Shown: positions 28,786 through 37,735 of the stretch, piece by piece
Layout: each line of letters starts with the position of its first letter
Position numbering within the stretch: position 1 is the stretch's first letter
Assembly (NCBI RefSeq): GCF_003112435.1
Contig: NZ_BDOQ01000007.1
Span: 62,001-126,000, forward strand
Direction of reading: 5' to 3'
Length of the DNA stretch: 64,000 nt
From: Novimethylophilus kurashikiensis
GTDB taxonomy: Bacteria > Pseudomonadota > Gammaproteobacteria > Burkholderiales > Methylophilaceae
Program-made: the position numbers and the translations under genes
Notes under the pieces: generated by a model
The model's input: only the letters and a program-made list of their open reading frames with translations
What the model was told of the DNA's origin: nothing
Databases searched by the model: none

Positions 28786-31700
28786 GACAGTTCTCCTTTA
28801 GCGCGCCCCTGGTCAACCTGGAGCGGCGTCTGTGGTGCAGACACGCCATACACCGGGGTTTGAATTGCAGTCGTCAGCACGTTGGATAACAGGTTTGTTT
28901 CCGGCACGCTGAGCACCGGGAGGCTAGGAGTTGGCACTGGCGTGACCGGAACAACAACTGGAGCAGCCAGAATTGAAAACTGGCCATTTGTGAAGTTCAG
29001 GTTGTAGTCACCAGAAGCGGACAGGGTGCCTTGACGAATGACGTACTGGCCCACTGCTTCCCCAGCATCCCGGGTCAGGCCGCCGGATAGCGTGTCACCG
29101 TTCACCAAACTGCCTGATGAGACGGTATAGCTAAAAATCGGGTCATTTCCACCAAAAGTCTTGCTGGCGGGGTCTGCTGTGACCCCAATATTTCGCTTAT
29201 TTACCGTCAGCGTATTCCCAACGAAGGTCAGCGAGTAGTCGCTGGAGGCCGAGAGTGTGCCTTGGGTGATGTTATAGGTGCCGACATGTTCGCCCGTTTG
29301 GCGGGTAAGACCACCTGTGAGACTGTCAGAGCCCACTAGAGAGCCTGTCGTAATGGCATAGCTCAAGGTTGGGTCGCCATTCCCATAGGTCTTGCTCTGT
29401 GCGCCAGCCGTTACCGTAATGCCACGCTGGGTGATACTGTAGGTTCCCCCAACATAGGTCAGCGCATAGTCGCTGCTTGCGGCTAGCGTGCCCTGGGTGA
29501 TGCTGTAGTTACCGACATGCACCCCCGTCTGGTTAAGGGCGCCAGTGAGGCTGTCCGTACCAACGAGAGAACCTGTAGTTACCGAGTAGGTGAGGGGCTG
29601 GGTCGGGTCACCGTAGACACTAGTTTGGTTGGCAGCGGTCACCGTAATCCCCCGCTGATTAACGGTAAGGGTGCCCGTGGTATTCCCGGTTGAAGCCAAT
29701 GTGTAGTTGCCTGCTGCGGAGCCAGTCAAGCCCGTCAAGGTTTCAACATACGTGCCCGCATGCAAGGTCTGGTTGGGGTTGATTGAGGTCCCGTTCAGAG
29801 TCAGTCCCTGCGTGGCCCCTACCGCGGTCAAATCAGCAGCAATAACGCCATTGAGAGTGTAGCTGCCGAAGGAAGTGACATCCCCATATGTAATGCTATT
29901 GTTCGTGGTTGTGTAGGTAATGGATTTTGGGGTAATGGCGTACGTTGCCGGCGAACCAGTCATTTGAATCTGGTAGCCAAGGTTGCTAGCCAGATTGCTC
30001 GCAATGAAGTTATAGGTTCCAACATTACTGCCTGCCGCGCGGGTCAGGCTGCCAGAAATAGAATCATCCGCGACATCGTTGAACAAGTAACCGGACAACG
30101 TGTAGCCAAGCACCCCGTCACCAGCGGTATCGGTGCCATCATAGGTGCGCGATTGTCCCGTACCAGGGGTTACCGTCAAGGTGGGTGCGTTCTGAAATAC
30201 GAAGCGATTGCCGGTCAGGCCGGTCAGCGCCGCGCTATTTGGGCCGCAGGCCGCATACGTGCAACCGTAGCGACCGTTACCAGCCAGTCCGTTAGTAACG
30301 ATGGAGGCGTAGTCACTGCTGTAGATGAGCCAGTTTGCCCCAGCGGTACCAAGTGAGATAGCTGCGCTTCCGTTGTTGGATTGATTCCGGAATACGCCAT
30401 CGGATTGAAGAACCAGCGCGTTACCAGCACCGCTCAAGTTGAGCTGTGATGCGGCGCCCAGCGTAAGGTCTCCCGCGGTCGTAATCGTCGCTGTGGTCGC
30501 GGACACTACGCCGTTGAGGGTCAGGCCTACCCCGGCATTAGCCAAGAGGAAGTTGCCTGTAGAAACGTTTCCGAGGGCCGCGACAGAATTACTTGCAGTC
30601 GAAAGGTCGGCATTCGCAGCCGTGACAGAAAGCGAGTTCACGCCGGTGATGCCATCCGTTTGTGAGACATTTCCACCTGCGGTGAGATTCAGATTGCCGC
30701 CATTGGCATTAATGCCTGCGATGCCATCCACCGTCGTGATGCTCAGCGCACCCGTCGTGGTCACTGCGATGGACTGACCCGAGCCGGCTGCATCGATGGC
30801 GATAGCGCCAACGGAGTTATTCCCTGTGAGGTCGACCGCCTGGCCGACCGCTGACACCGAAAGCGAGCCTGCTTGAATGAGGCCTTTGGTTGTGCCTAGT
30901 TCGGAAACACTACCCGTAATCGAGACCTTGCCGGTACCTGCATTCAGTATGGAAGAATTTAACAGCTGGGTGCCCGTTTGAGTTCCGATTGCGACACCTC
31001 CAAGGGCGTTCACCGTACTGCCAATCGTGAGGCTATTGGCGTTCGAAACGTTGAAGGCGCCTCCATTGGTATCAATAGCCGCATTAATGGCTACGGTTCC
31101 CGTGCCCCCCGCGCCGGGCGTCGATTTGTTCGCAAAGAAGTTAAGGTCAAGAGTGCCTGCGGTCGAGCTGATGCCCGCATTGACCGTGATGCTGTTATCC
31201 GCCTGGAAAGACAAGCTTGCGTTACCGCCAGCCGTCTTGGTTATCGCGGCGCTTACGGTAATGTTGCCCGCCTCGGCACCACCCGCGTTTGTCGTGTCCA
31301 CCACCACGGAGGTGCCGCCATTCAGGATGGAACTGATGGCTCCAGCGCCGATTTGGGAGGTGCTACCGGTAGGAGAGTAGGTGATGGGGTTTGTGCCCGT
31401 ATTGGTAGAGGCATTCCCAACGACGCCAGAGACAATTTCGATATTGTAGGGGTCGATAAGCCAAGTGCCGTCCTTGGCCTCGATAGACGCACCAGAGGCA
31501 TCGAGGTAGCCAGCAGAGGTTTCGATGAACCCGCTGCCACCATTAGCAGTTAATGAGCCACCTACCGTGCCGGTATTGTCTGACTTCAGCTTGATGGTCC
31601 CGCCTTGCGTGCCGGCGCCATCCCCGTTCGCAGTAATCACGGAGGTGCTGGTGGTTTGTAAGGAGCTGTTGGCGCCTTGGGCAACAAGATACACATGCCC

Positions 31701-32444
31701 ACCACTCGATTGCAGGCCAGATGCTGAAATAGCACCGCTATTGGAGACATCCAGTCCAACCAGGCCAATGACGCCATGCTCTGCGATGAGTTGACCCATA
31801 TTTACTGCGGAACCAGCGGGAGCTTTAACCGTGACATACGTCCCCGGCTGGGCAGAGTCTGCAAGCGTCACCGAGTTGCCGGCGGCGAGCCAGATTTCAC
31901 CATTTTGCGCGTGAATTACGCCTGAGTTCTCGACTGCCTGCCCCAAAAGCACAATGCGGCCGCCAGAGGGCGTTTCAAGAAATGCCGCGTTACTCACCTT
32001 GGCCGTGCTATCCCCAGAAAAGGCATAGTTTCCTGCCAGAAAATCAGCGTTCTTGATATCCAGTGTGGAGGCGACGAGACCGCCTACATTCACCTGGGCG
32101 CCTTGGCCAAAAACGATGCCGTTCGGGTTAACCAGGAACACGCGACCATTAGCTTGCAGCTGCCCGAGTATGACCGATGGGTCTTGGCCAACCACACGGT
32201 TAAGGACCGTGGCGGATGCGGAGGGTTGCAGGAACTGGGTGACTTCATTTTGATTAATCGAGAAGCTACCCCAGTTGATGATGGCCTTGTCGGAGGCTGT
32301 CACCTTCAGCGTACTTCCAACTTGCTGGAGGTTGACCACGCCAGAAACGACGGATGCTCCAGTGGGATTGGCTAGCGCCGTGCTGGAGAGCAGTGACGCA
32401 ATAATGGCTGCGATAGCCTTGGGGCGAAAATTCGTTGTAGTCAT
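28776..32444 (-). CDS. Two-partner secretion exoprotein (filamentous haemagglutinin type) with MBG repeats
   Basis: 1222 residues. Signal peptide (FRPKAIAAIIASLLSSTALA), then the TPS domain: SGVVNLQQVGSTLKVTASDKAIINWGSFSIN, VGQDPSVILGQLQANGRVFLVNPNGIVFGQGAQVNVGGLVAS (NPNGI motif). A beta-helix stalk follows. The C-terminal third holds MBG-type repeats, several copies of ITVTA-x-(Q/N)-QS-K-x-YG-x-xDP-x-LSY...GSLVGxDSLTGxLxR. It would be exported by the upstream FhaC-like pore and act as an adhesin. Start 2 nt after the transporter stop. Confidence 0.88.
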   Translation of the reverse strand: MTTTNFRPKAIAAIIASLLSSTALANPTGASVVSGVVNLQQVGSTLKVTASDKAIINWGSFSINQNEVTQFLQPSASATVLNRVVGQDPSVILGQLQANGRVFLVNPNGIVFGQGAQVNVGGLVASTLDIKNADFLAGNYAFSGDSTAKVSNAAFLETPSGGRIVLLGQAVENSGVIHAQNGEIWLAAGNSVTLADSAQPGTYVTVKAPAGSAVNMGQLIAEHGVIGLVGLDVSNSGAISASGLQSSGGHVYLVAQGANSSLQTTSTSVITANGDGAGTQGGTIKLKSDNTGTVGGSLTANGGSGFIETSAGYLDASGASIEAKDGTWLIDPYNIEIVSGVVGNASTNTGTNPITYSPTGSTSQIGAGAISSILNGGTSVVVDTTNAGGAEAGNITVSAAITKTAGGNASLSFQADNSITVNAGISSTAGTLDLNFFANKSTPGAGGTGTVAINAAIDTNGGAFNVSNANSLTIGSTVNALGGVAIGTQTGTQLLNSSILNAGTGKVSITGSVSELGTTKGLIQAGSLSVSAVGQAVDLTGNNSVGAIAIDAAGSGQSIAVTTTGALSITTVDGIAGINANGGNLNLTAGGNVSQTDGITGVNSLSVTAANADLSTASNSVAALGNVSTGNFLLANAGVGLTLNGVVSATTATITTAGDLTLGAASQLNLSGAGNALVLQSDGVFRNQSNNGSAAISLGTAGANWLIYSSDYASIVTNGLAGNGRYGCTYAACGPNSAALTGLTGNRFVFQNAPTLTVTPGTGQSRTYDGTDTAGDGVLGYTLSGYLFNDVADDSISGSLTRAAGSNVGTYNFIASNLASNLGYQIQMTGSPATYAITPKSITYTTTNNSITYGDVTSFGSYTLNGVIAADLTAVGATQGLTLNGTSINPNQTLHAGTYVETLTGLTGSAAGNYTLASTGNTTGTLTVNQRGITVTAANQTSVYGDPTQPLTYSVTTGSLVGTDSLTGALNQTGVHVGNYSITQGTLAASSDYALTYVGGTYSITQRGITVTAGAQSKTYGNGDPTLSYAITTGSLVGSDSLTGGLTRQTGEHVGTYNITQGTLSASSDYSLTFVGNTLTVNKRNIGVTADPASKTFGGNDPIFSYTVSSGSLVNGDTLSGGLTRDAGEAVGQYVIRQGTLSASGDYNLNFTNGQFSILAAPVVVPVTPVPTPSLPVLSVPETNLLSNVLTTAIQTPVYGVSAPQTPLQVDQGRAKGELSCM

Positions 32445-32446
32445 GG

Positions 32447-33922
32447 TTAAAACCTGTAAGACACGCTGAAATGAACACTCCAGCCACCTTTGTCCGTGGT
32501 GGAGTTTTGAAGGCTGGTCATCGCCTTGGCGACATCAGCTCGAGCGACAATAGGGGAGACGCCATCGCCATAGGTGACGCCCGCACCAACGCTTGCCAGC
32601 TTGTCATGGCTGACTTCACCAGGGAGGGCCTTATTGCGATAGCCTTCGCCAATATCAGCGAATACGCGGCCAACCCAACGCGGACCAACGGGAAGCGCAT
32701 GCGAAATTTCAGCTGTTGCCGAATAACCGCTATCCTGAGCCACGGCACGTTCCGAATAACCGCGCACCGAGGACGCGCCACCCAATCCAAACTGCTCACC
32801 CGCAGGAAGCGCATTTGGGGTGTACTGCCCAGTCGCCAAGACCCTTAACCTGAAATTTGCCAGGGCGACCACGCGCTCCCAAGTGCCACGCAAGATGCGA
32901 TAGTCGGAAACGGCGCCACTTCGAACTTGAGATAAATCGGCACCCGCCATCCCCTGTGTGAGGGAGGCGTCGCCACGCCAATCCTTGCGGGTTACTCGCA
33001 GGCCTGCCGTGATTGGAATGAGGTGGTAGTCCGGCGTCAACGTTATTTCTTGGCCGCCATACGTGGTCGTAGAGTGGTATTCACGTGCTTCTACGCCGCC
33101 ATAGTATTCATGGCTGCCCTTATCCTGGTCTGGAATGAACTTGGTGAGCTTTACCCCAAGGGAAGAGCCGCCGCCCGCAAGGGTCAGGGGGCCTACGTCG
33201 CCGATATTGGCCTTCGAGGTTGCGCCATAAAGGTCTGCAATAAGACCAGAGGCCATGAAGGGTACCCGCACCCCAGCCACCATCGCATGGACAGCATCAG
33301 GCTTTTCCACCGAGGCTACCAATGCCGCATACACAGAGCTTGTCGCCCCCATCGGGCTTTTAATCAGGTAAGTGGCTCGATGCTGCCCGGTCCGCTGTGT
33401 TCCCGTGTTATCAAGCATCAACCATTGCTGAGTCGTAATTGGGTCACCCTCAACCTTCAACGAGGTTGCGCCATGCTCAGCGGCACCCCAGATATGGTCA
33501 TGAGGCTTTGATAAGTCGGCCAGCAACAACAGGTCCGTCTCCACCCCCTCACGGTCAAGCGGAGCCCCTTCTTTAGCCGATGGGAAGTAAGGCATAAGCG
33601 CAGGGTTGATATCCACCTTGCCAAACAGCTTTTTCTCGATGTTGATATGCACTTGGCCCGTAGAGATGTCTTGCGCGGGCAACACGGCGACCCATCCGGG
33701 ATGTGAGGCGTCAAGCACCCTTTGGACAGCCTGACGCGCGGCGTCGAGGTCGCTGAAAGAAACTTCGGGCCCGGTATACTGGGACAGGTAAGAGGTGTCC
33801 ATGCCGTCCGGCAGCACATAGCCAGTCACGCGAGCTGTGGGGTTGGTTTCATCTGCTGCTGAGGCGTACACCGCAGAAGCGCATAGCGCCATAATGGCGG
33901 CAACAATAGCCGTGTTCTTCAA
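32447..33922 (-). CDS. ShlB/FhaC-type TPS outer-membrane transporter
   Basis: 491 residues. Signal peptide, a POTRA-like domain (VTGYVLPDGMDTSYLSQYTGPEVSFSDLDAARQAVQRVL...VHINIEKKLFGKV), then a 16-strand-type barrel with the VRGY motif (GGASSVRGYSERAV) and terminal aromatic FSVSYRF for Bam insertion. It secretes the exoprotein encoded immediately downstream. First gene of the three-gene locus. Typical FhaC has two POTRA domains and about 550 residues; this one is slightly short at the N-terminus. Confidence 0.87.
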   Translation of the reverse strand: MKNTAIVAAIMALCASAVYASAADETNPTARVTGYVLPDGMDTSYLSQYTGPEVSFSDLDAARQAVQRVLDASHPGWVAVLPAQDISTGQVHINIEKKLFGKVDINPALMPYFPSAKEGAPLDREGVETDLLLLADLSKPHDHIWGAAEHGATSLKVEGDPITTQQWLMLDNTGTQRTGQHRATYLIKSPMGATSSVYAALVASVEKPDAVHAMVAGVRVPFMASGLIADLYGATSKANIGDVGPLTLAGGGSSLGVKLTKFIPDQDKGSHEYYGGVEAREYHSTTTYGGQEITLTPDYHLIPITAGLRVTRKDWRGDASLTQGMAGADLSQVRSGAVSDYRILRGTWERVVALANFRLRVLATGQYTPNALPAGEQFGLGGASSVRGYSERAVAQDSGYSATAEISHALPVGPRWVGRVFADIGEGYRNKALPGEVSHDKLASVGAGVTYGDGVSPIVARADVAKAMTSLQNSTTDKGGWSVHFSVSYRF

Positions 33923-34101
33923 GGGGAATCCCTTTGTATTGATTTATAAATTAATATAGCACATTATGACTATTTTTGCAAGGTTAACATTCCGCAAAAC
34001 GCGGAATAGCAATATACTGCTGGATGAACGCTCACCTTCAAAATTGCAGCTGTCATACCAAGCTTGGATTAGCCAGGGCGGTAGCTGGGCTCTATTGCTG
34101 C

Positions 34102-34242
34102 ATGGCGCAAGAGCGAAAACAAGCCATGCATCAAGACGCGCTTCTGCTCATTGAGCGGCAACGGCAACAGCGCACGATTAACGAGCGCTTCGAGAGGTTT
34201 ATGGCGGGTGTGTTAGCCGACCAACGGCGTGTTAACTATTAG
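34102..34242 (+). CDS. Unknown small protein (46 residues)
   Basis: Highly charged Arg/Gln-rich peptide (MAQERKQAMHQDALLLIERQRQQRTINERFERFM). The frame is open from 34024, but TATACT at 34013-34018 would start RNA at about that ATG, so either a leaderless 72-residue form or the shorter form from 34102 is made. Neither start has a convincing SD. Its stop abuts the stop of the convergent gene. Confidence 0.4.
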   Translation: MAQERKQAMHQDALLLIERQRQQRTINERFERFMAGVLADQRRVNY

Positions 34243-34683
34243 TTACTCAGCGCTGGTGGGCAGTATGCCTGAAACGGATTGCTGCACTTTTTGAGGCAAG
34301 AGAACAACCATATTTTTGGCCGGGATGCACAATCCCATCCCCAGTGTCCCTGAGTACATCTGTATGGACAGAATGGTGGAACCACTAGAGAGTAGGTCGG
34401 AAAGAACCTGACTCTGCCCCTCGGGTAAGGTGGCTAGCAGTGAATTCACGTTGTCGGCGGACATGGCGCTGTCCGAGCAGCCTTCCTCGGGCAAATCTGC
34501 TGTCTTGATGCCGCTGGCTGAGGCGGCGGCCTTCAGGGCCATCGACCCCAGCCCAGATATCAATCCTTCTTGTTGCGCCGCGGCAACCGTCTCGGCAGGT
34601 GCCGCCGGGCCTCCCATTTTTTCAATGAGTGAATAAGCCCCAAATGCGGCCAATCCAAGGATGATAAGCATAAATCTAATCAT
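34243..34683 (-). CDS. Membrane-anchored protein, 146 residues
   Basis: Not recognised. One N-terminal membrane helix (IRFMLIILGLAAFGAYSLI), then a periplasmic Ala/Ser/Gly-rich part (MALKAAASASGIKTADLPEEGCSDSAMSAD...) with two cysteines. Start at 34683 (MIRFM) is preferred because GGGAG lies 11-12 nt upstream; a TTG 12 nt earlier is too close to it. Downstream member of the 35429-34243 minus-strand group. Confidence 0.5.
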   Translation of the reverse strand: MIRFMLIILGLAAFGAYSLIEKMGGPAAPAETVAAAQQEGLISGLGSMALKAAASASGIKTADLPEEGCSDSAMSADNVNSLLATLPEGQSQVLSDLLSSGSTILSIQMYSGTLGMGLCIPAKNMVVLLPQKVQQSVSGILPTSAE

Positions 34684-34710
34684 GGTCTGCGCCAAACTCC
34701 CTGGATGGCA

Positions 34711-35151
34711 TTATTTACGCTTAGCAGCGTTTCGAAGGGACCGTATTGCCGACAGCAAGGCGGCTCTGTTTTCCATCAAAACCTTCGTTTCGCGAATGAC
34801 GCCCGCGAGCTCCTTATAGTGCTCCTCGCCTCGGGATAGCGCTCGGACAGGGTCTCGTGACTGTGCGTCAAGATTGGTGCAAACCAGCCGTGGCGGCTTA
34901 CTCCCTTCTTGCTGCGTCCAGAAATATTTCACCCACCTCGGATGAGGACAGCCGGTACATCCGGGCCCGCAAGGATAGAGTTCGAGACAGATGGAGCCAG
35001 ACGCAACAGGTTGCAATGATTTAATGGTGTCATGCAACTCAATGAGTCTTGAGTTTTGCTGATTCAGCTTGTCTAAGACTTGGTGAAAGAACTGCTCAGC
35101 CTTGGTCTCCGCTGCTACGGCGGATTCGCGTGCCTGGACAACGTCAGTCAT
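34711..35151 (-). CDS. Unknown 146-residue protein with Cys-rich centre
   Basis: Not recognised. Two helical coiled-coil arms (QFFHQVLDKLNQQNSRLIELHDTIKSL and HYKELAGVIRETKVLMENRAALLSAIRSL) flank a conserved-looking knot (CLELYPCGPGCTGCPHPRWVKYFW) that could bind zinc or an Fe-S cluster. The basic tail ends AAKRK. ATGA overlap with the stop of the upstream gene shows coupling. Confidence 0.6.
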   Translation of the reverse strand: MTDVVQARESAVAAETKAEQFFHQVLDKLNQQNSRLIELHDTIKSLQPVASGSICLELYPCGPGCTGCPHPRWVKYFWTQQEGSKPPRLVCTNLDAQSRDPVRALSRGEEHYKELAGVIRETKVLMENRAALLSAIRSLRNAAKRK

Positions 35152-35420
35152 GCTGTCTCCGAGGCCAGATTTAGACGACGGGCAATTTCTTCCGCATAAA
35201 CACGACGCTGAGCCTCATCGCTGAAATCACCAATGATGCGCAACCTCACGTCATGCGTGAAATCATTACTTTCTAAATGGCTGCCCGATGCATCGACCGA
35301 CCAGGGGCCGCGCTCTACAATAAATGGGCGACCCAAAGCCGCTTCCAGCGCTGAGACACGTTCGCGCAAATGGTTGAGTTCAACCACCGCAGGATGTAAG
35401 TCGTGAAGTCCGTAATACAT
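35148..35420 (-). CDS. Unknown 90-residue protein
   Basis: Not recognised. Begins MYYGLHDLHPAVVELNHLRERVSALEAALG (short coiled coil), then a beta-rich part with DVRLRIIGDFSDEAQRRVYAEEIARRL. No SD is clear. A GCGCTATACGC -10-like box lies about 25-35 nt upstream on the minus strand. First gene of a small minus-strand operon. Confidence 0.5.
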   Translation of the reverse strand: MYYGLHDLHPAVVELNHLRERVSALEAALGRPFIVERGPWSVDASGSHLESNDFTHDVRLRIIGDFSDEAQRRVYAEEIARRLNLASETA

Positions 35421-35483
35421 GACGAGCAAATGTTGGTAGAGGATTATGAGCGTATAGCGCGCTCGAGTTGTCTAGCCACAAAT

Positions 35484-35511
35484 GAAAAACCCCGACTAAT
35501 CGGGGCTTGTT
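35484..35511 (-). terminator. Terminator
   Basis: On the minus strand GCCCCGAT-TAG-TCGGGGTTTTTC, downstream of the gene at 35523. Confidence 0.8.
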
Positions 35512-35522
35512 GCAAGGCTGGT

Positions 35523-35726
35523 TTAGTACACGCCACCCGCTCGGGATTGACCGGTCAGCAGCAGGTGAAAGCTGGCGCCTAGCCGGGAAGGAGCTTCGTA
35601 ATCGGCCTCACCCAGGTCGATTTCGACCAATGTTTTTTGCCGCTTGGGCTCAGGGCGAGGTTGCGGATTTTCGTTAACACGATTCGGGTTAACAGTGAAT
35701 GCGCGCTGATTAACGTGTCTAGCCAT
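35523..35726 (-). CDS. Unknown 67-residue protein
   Basis: Not recognised. Start at 35726 (MARHVNQRAF) chosen for AAGGAGATATCCTCGC upstream. The first half is Arg/Pro/Gln-rich and probably disordered (NPNRVNENPQPRPEPKRQK). Fifteen nt after the 383-residue gene, same operon. Confidence 0.55.
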   Translation of the reverse strand: MARHVNQRAFTVNPNRVNENPQPRPEPKRQKTLVEIDLGEADYEAPSRLGASFHLLLTGQSRAGGVY

Positions 35727-35740
35727 GCGAGGATATCTCC

Positions 35741-36892
35741 TTAGTGAACTTTTTGAGCCGTATTGGTCAGGCTCAGGTTGGGGTTCAACACCGGCACGGC
35801 GTACTGCAAGTTGCCGCAATGCTGGCACGAGACTGTTTGAATAGGGTCATGGCGAAGTTGAATCACTTGCATGCCCATTTCATTCAGAATGCGTGACGTC
35901 ATGCCGACGATGTGACCATGAGGGTCGTCGTAATCTACCTGCATGCTGAGCGTAGCCATGTAGGCGCCGGTAAGGCGCGATACAAGGGATACACCCAAGA
36001 CATAGGTATCATCCATTTGTTTGGTGACATAAGGAGCAACCAGGGCCGCCAAGGCATTGGGCAGCACATTCAACTGGTCGCAGAGGCCGGTCATCATTTC
36101 GCGAATACGAACATCAATGAAGATGCGCTCACCGGCCGGCATGCCGGCCGCGTAGGATTCCGGGGTCGGGGCAACATGAATTGCGAAATCAGTTAGGTCG
36201 ACGGATTGGGCAGTCAGGCTGTCTGAAATCCACTTCTGGACTCGATGCATAACGCGTTCATCTGCGGCCGGAGGCTCAACCGCCACACCAGGAGCGTGGC
36301 GCGTAATAAACGGAAGGAAGTACAAGGCAGCGCCCGGCAGAGGGGCTGGCACAGAAGCGTCGCCTACAAACTTGATGTTAGCTGTCTGGCCACGCACCAG
36401 TGCCATTGCCTGATGGGGTAATTTGATGAGTGCGCCGATATCGGCTTGCTTGACCTGCTCAGAGGACAGGAGCATTGGCATCACATAGGTCCAACCGCGG
36501 TTGCGATTAACGCCCATCTGCGCCTGAATATAGGAGGTTGCCTTCAAGCCGTTAATGGATTCGGTCTCGAGGGGAATAATAGAGGCGGTTGCTACAGGGC
36601 GGGACACCACCACAGGCAGAAGCCACAAACCCAGCATCGAACCATCGTCGAGTTGGCAAAAACTTACCGCACGGTCTACAGTGGTACCCAGCTCCTTTGC
36701 CAACGTTTCCGGGCAGCTATCGATAGCATCCAGCAATTCCTTTGGAGTAATCCCAGCCAGTACGGCTTCCTGAATGTGAGCGGCAGCGGAGGTGATGGCA
36801 ACAGCACAATCATCTTCATTGCGGGAAGCCGCAATCGCTTCCAGGGCAGCAGTTAAAGAAGAAGGTGTAAGAGTTGATACCGAGCGTGACAT
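35741..36892 (-). CDS. Unknown 383-residue protein with C-terminal Cys pair
   Basis: Not recognised. Soluble, mixed fold: repeated YAA/CAV segments early (SRNEDDCAVAITSAAAHIQEAVLAG), AERIFIDVRIREMMTGLCDQLNVLPN, DYDDPHGHIVGMTSRILNEMGMQVIQL. Near the end CQHCGNLQYAVPV gives one half of a zinc ribbon. SD GGAATAGTTCAT is weak. The upstream region carries five TGTAACG repeats, so it may be controlled by a dedicated regulator. Confidence 0.6.
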   Translation of the reverse strand: MSRSVSTLTPSSLTAALEAIAASRNEDDCAVAITSAAAHIQEAVLAGITPKELLDAIDSCPETLAKELGTTVDRAVSFCQLDDGSMLGLWLLPVVVSRPVATASIIPLETESINGLKATSYIQAQMGVNRNRGWTYVMPMLLSSEQVKQADIGALIKLPHQAMALVRGQTANIKFVGDASVPAPLPGAALYFLPFITRHAPGVAVEPPAADERVMHRVQKWISDSLTAQSVDLTDFAIHVAPTPESYAAGMPAGERIFIDVRIREMMTGLCDQLNVLPNALAALVAPYVTKQMDDTYVLGVSLVSRLTGAYMATLSMQVDYDDPHGHIVGMTSRILNEMGMQVIQLRHDPIQTVSCQHCGNLQYAVPVLNPNLSLTNTAQKVH

Positions 36893-36927
36893 ATGAACTA
36901 TTCCTCTATTTTCAAATATAATTTATC

Positions 36928-37142
36928 TGTAACAAATTCACATAAAGCTGCAAAACGTGGAACGAATGATATACCATGTAACGCTTATTTGTCAAGCGTA
37001 AAAGCGAAAACCAATAAACTTACTACATGCTGTCACGCCAACGTTACATAAAATGCACTAAGATGGTGCAACATGACATCGGGGTTAACATTAATCGTTA
37101 CAGGCCCGACCTTTAAAATTACGTCGCGTGTAACGTATACGT
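36928..37142. promoter_or_regulatory. Operator-like TGTAACG repeats
   Basis: TGTAAC(G/A) or its complement occurs at 36928-36934, 36977-36983, 37042-37048, 37096-37102 and 37129-37135; the last runs into the 10-bp palindrome ACGTATACGT (37133-37142). The 300-nt stretch 36893-37199 has no gene and separates two minus-strand genes. Spaced copies of one heptamer suggest binding sites of a regulator. Confidence 0.5.
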
Positions 37143-37199
37143 GACAAAGGGCGCCAAGTTTCCTTGACACCCTTGTCGTGAGGCCGAATTTTTGTTGGA

Positions 37200-37481
37200 T
37201 TAATCTTGCTCGGACCAAACCGGCTGCCCGGCCCCCCATCCAAAGTTAGCCTGTTGTTTCCGACGATGCTCCAGGTCGGTTTGGCATTTAACGCATCGAA
37301 TCTTACCCAAGGCCAATCGGTCTTTTGGGATTTCATCTCCGCATTCCAGGCAATTCTCCCCATCGAAGTCAGGATGAGATTCTGGCGCCGAGGCGCGGCG
37401 AGCCGCGGCAATAGCTCCTTCGGTGAGGGTTGCAGCTAAGGCGGTGGCCTCATCGATAGGGTCGGCGTGACGCTCTTGCAT
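37200..37481 (-). CDS. TraR/DksA-type zinc-finger protein
   Basis: 93 residues. Helical N-terminus (DEATALAATLTEGAIAAARR), then ESHPDFDGENCLECGDEIPKDRLALGKIRCVKCQTDLEHRRK, the CxxC-x17-CxxC finger of TraR/DksA proteins. Plasmid and phage TraR-like proteins bind the RNA polymerase secondary channel and alter promoter choice like ppGpp plus DksA. AAGGAAGTTTCAAAATG gives the SD. It may act on promoters of this element or the host. Confidence 0.8.
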   Translation of the reverse strand: MQERHADPIDEATALAATLTEGAIAAARRASAPESHPDFDGENCLECGDEIPKDRLALGKIRCVKCQTDLEHRRKQQANFGWGAGQPVWSEQD

Positions 37482-37647
37482 TTTGAAACTTCCTTAAAGC
37501 TCAGCCATGCCCAGCTGGCCGATGGATAAGAAGCAACCCGGCAGAGGCCGGGTCTTAATCAGGCTGGGAGCGCCCTGGGCGACGCTCGTCAGTTGAAAGG
37601 TATAGTGCTAATGCTTCAACCCCAGTAAAGATGGGCTATCCCATAAG

Positions 37648-37676
37648 TTGACGTTTTATGCATTTGGTGGTATAAT
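37648..37676 (+). promoter_or_regulatory. Promoter of topB
   Basis: TTGACG (37648-37653), 17-bp spacer, TATAAT (37671-37676). The preceding stretch 37482-37647 holds a hairpin ACCCGGC-AGAG-GCCGGGT and no gene. Confidence 0.8.
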
Positions 37677-37735
37677 TGGCCTATACCTTGTAATACCTCG
37701 GCTCCTACGAGGCATTTCTTTGACCAAGGAACCAC

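Noticed and set aside
28800-33500. Long plus-strand frames antisense to the TPS genes
   Set aside because: Their codon use and low-complexity composition mirror the repeat-rich minus-strand genes; no SD or family match.
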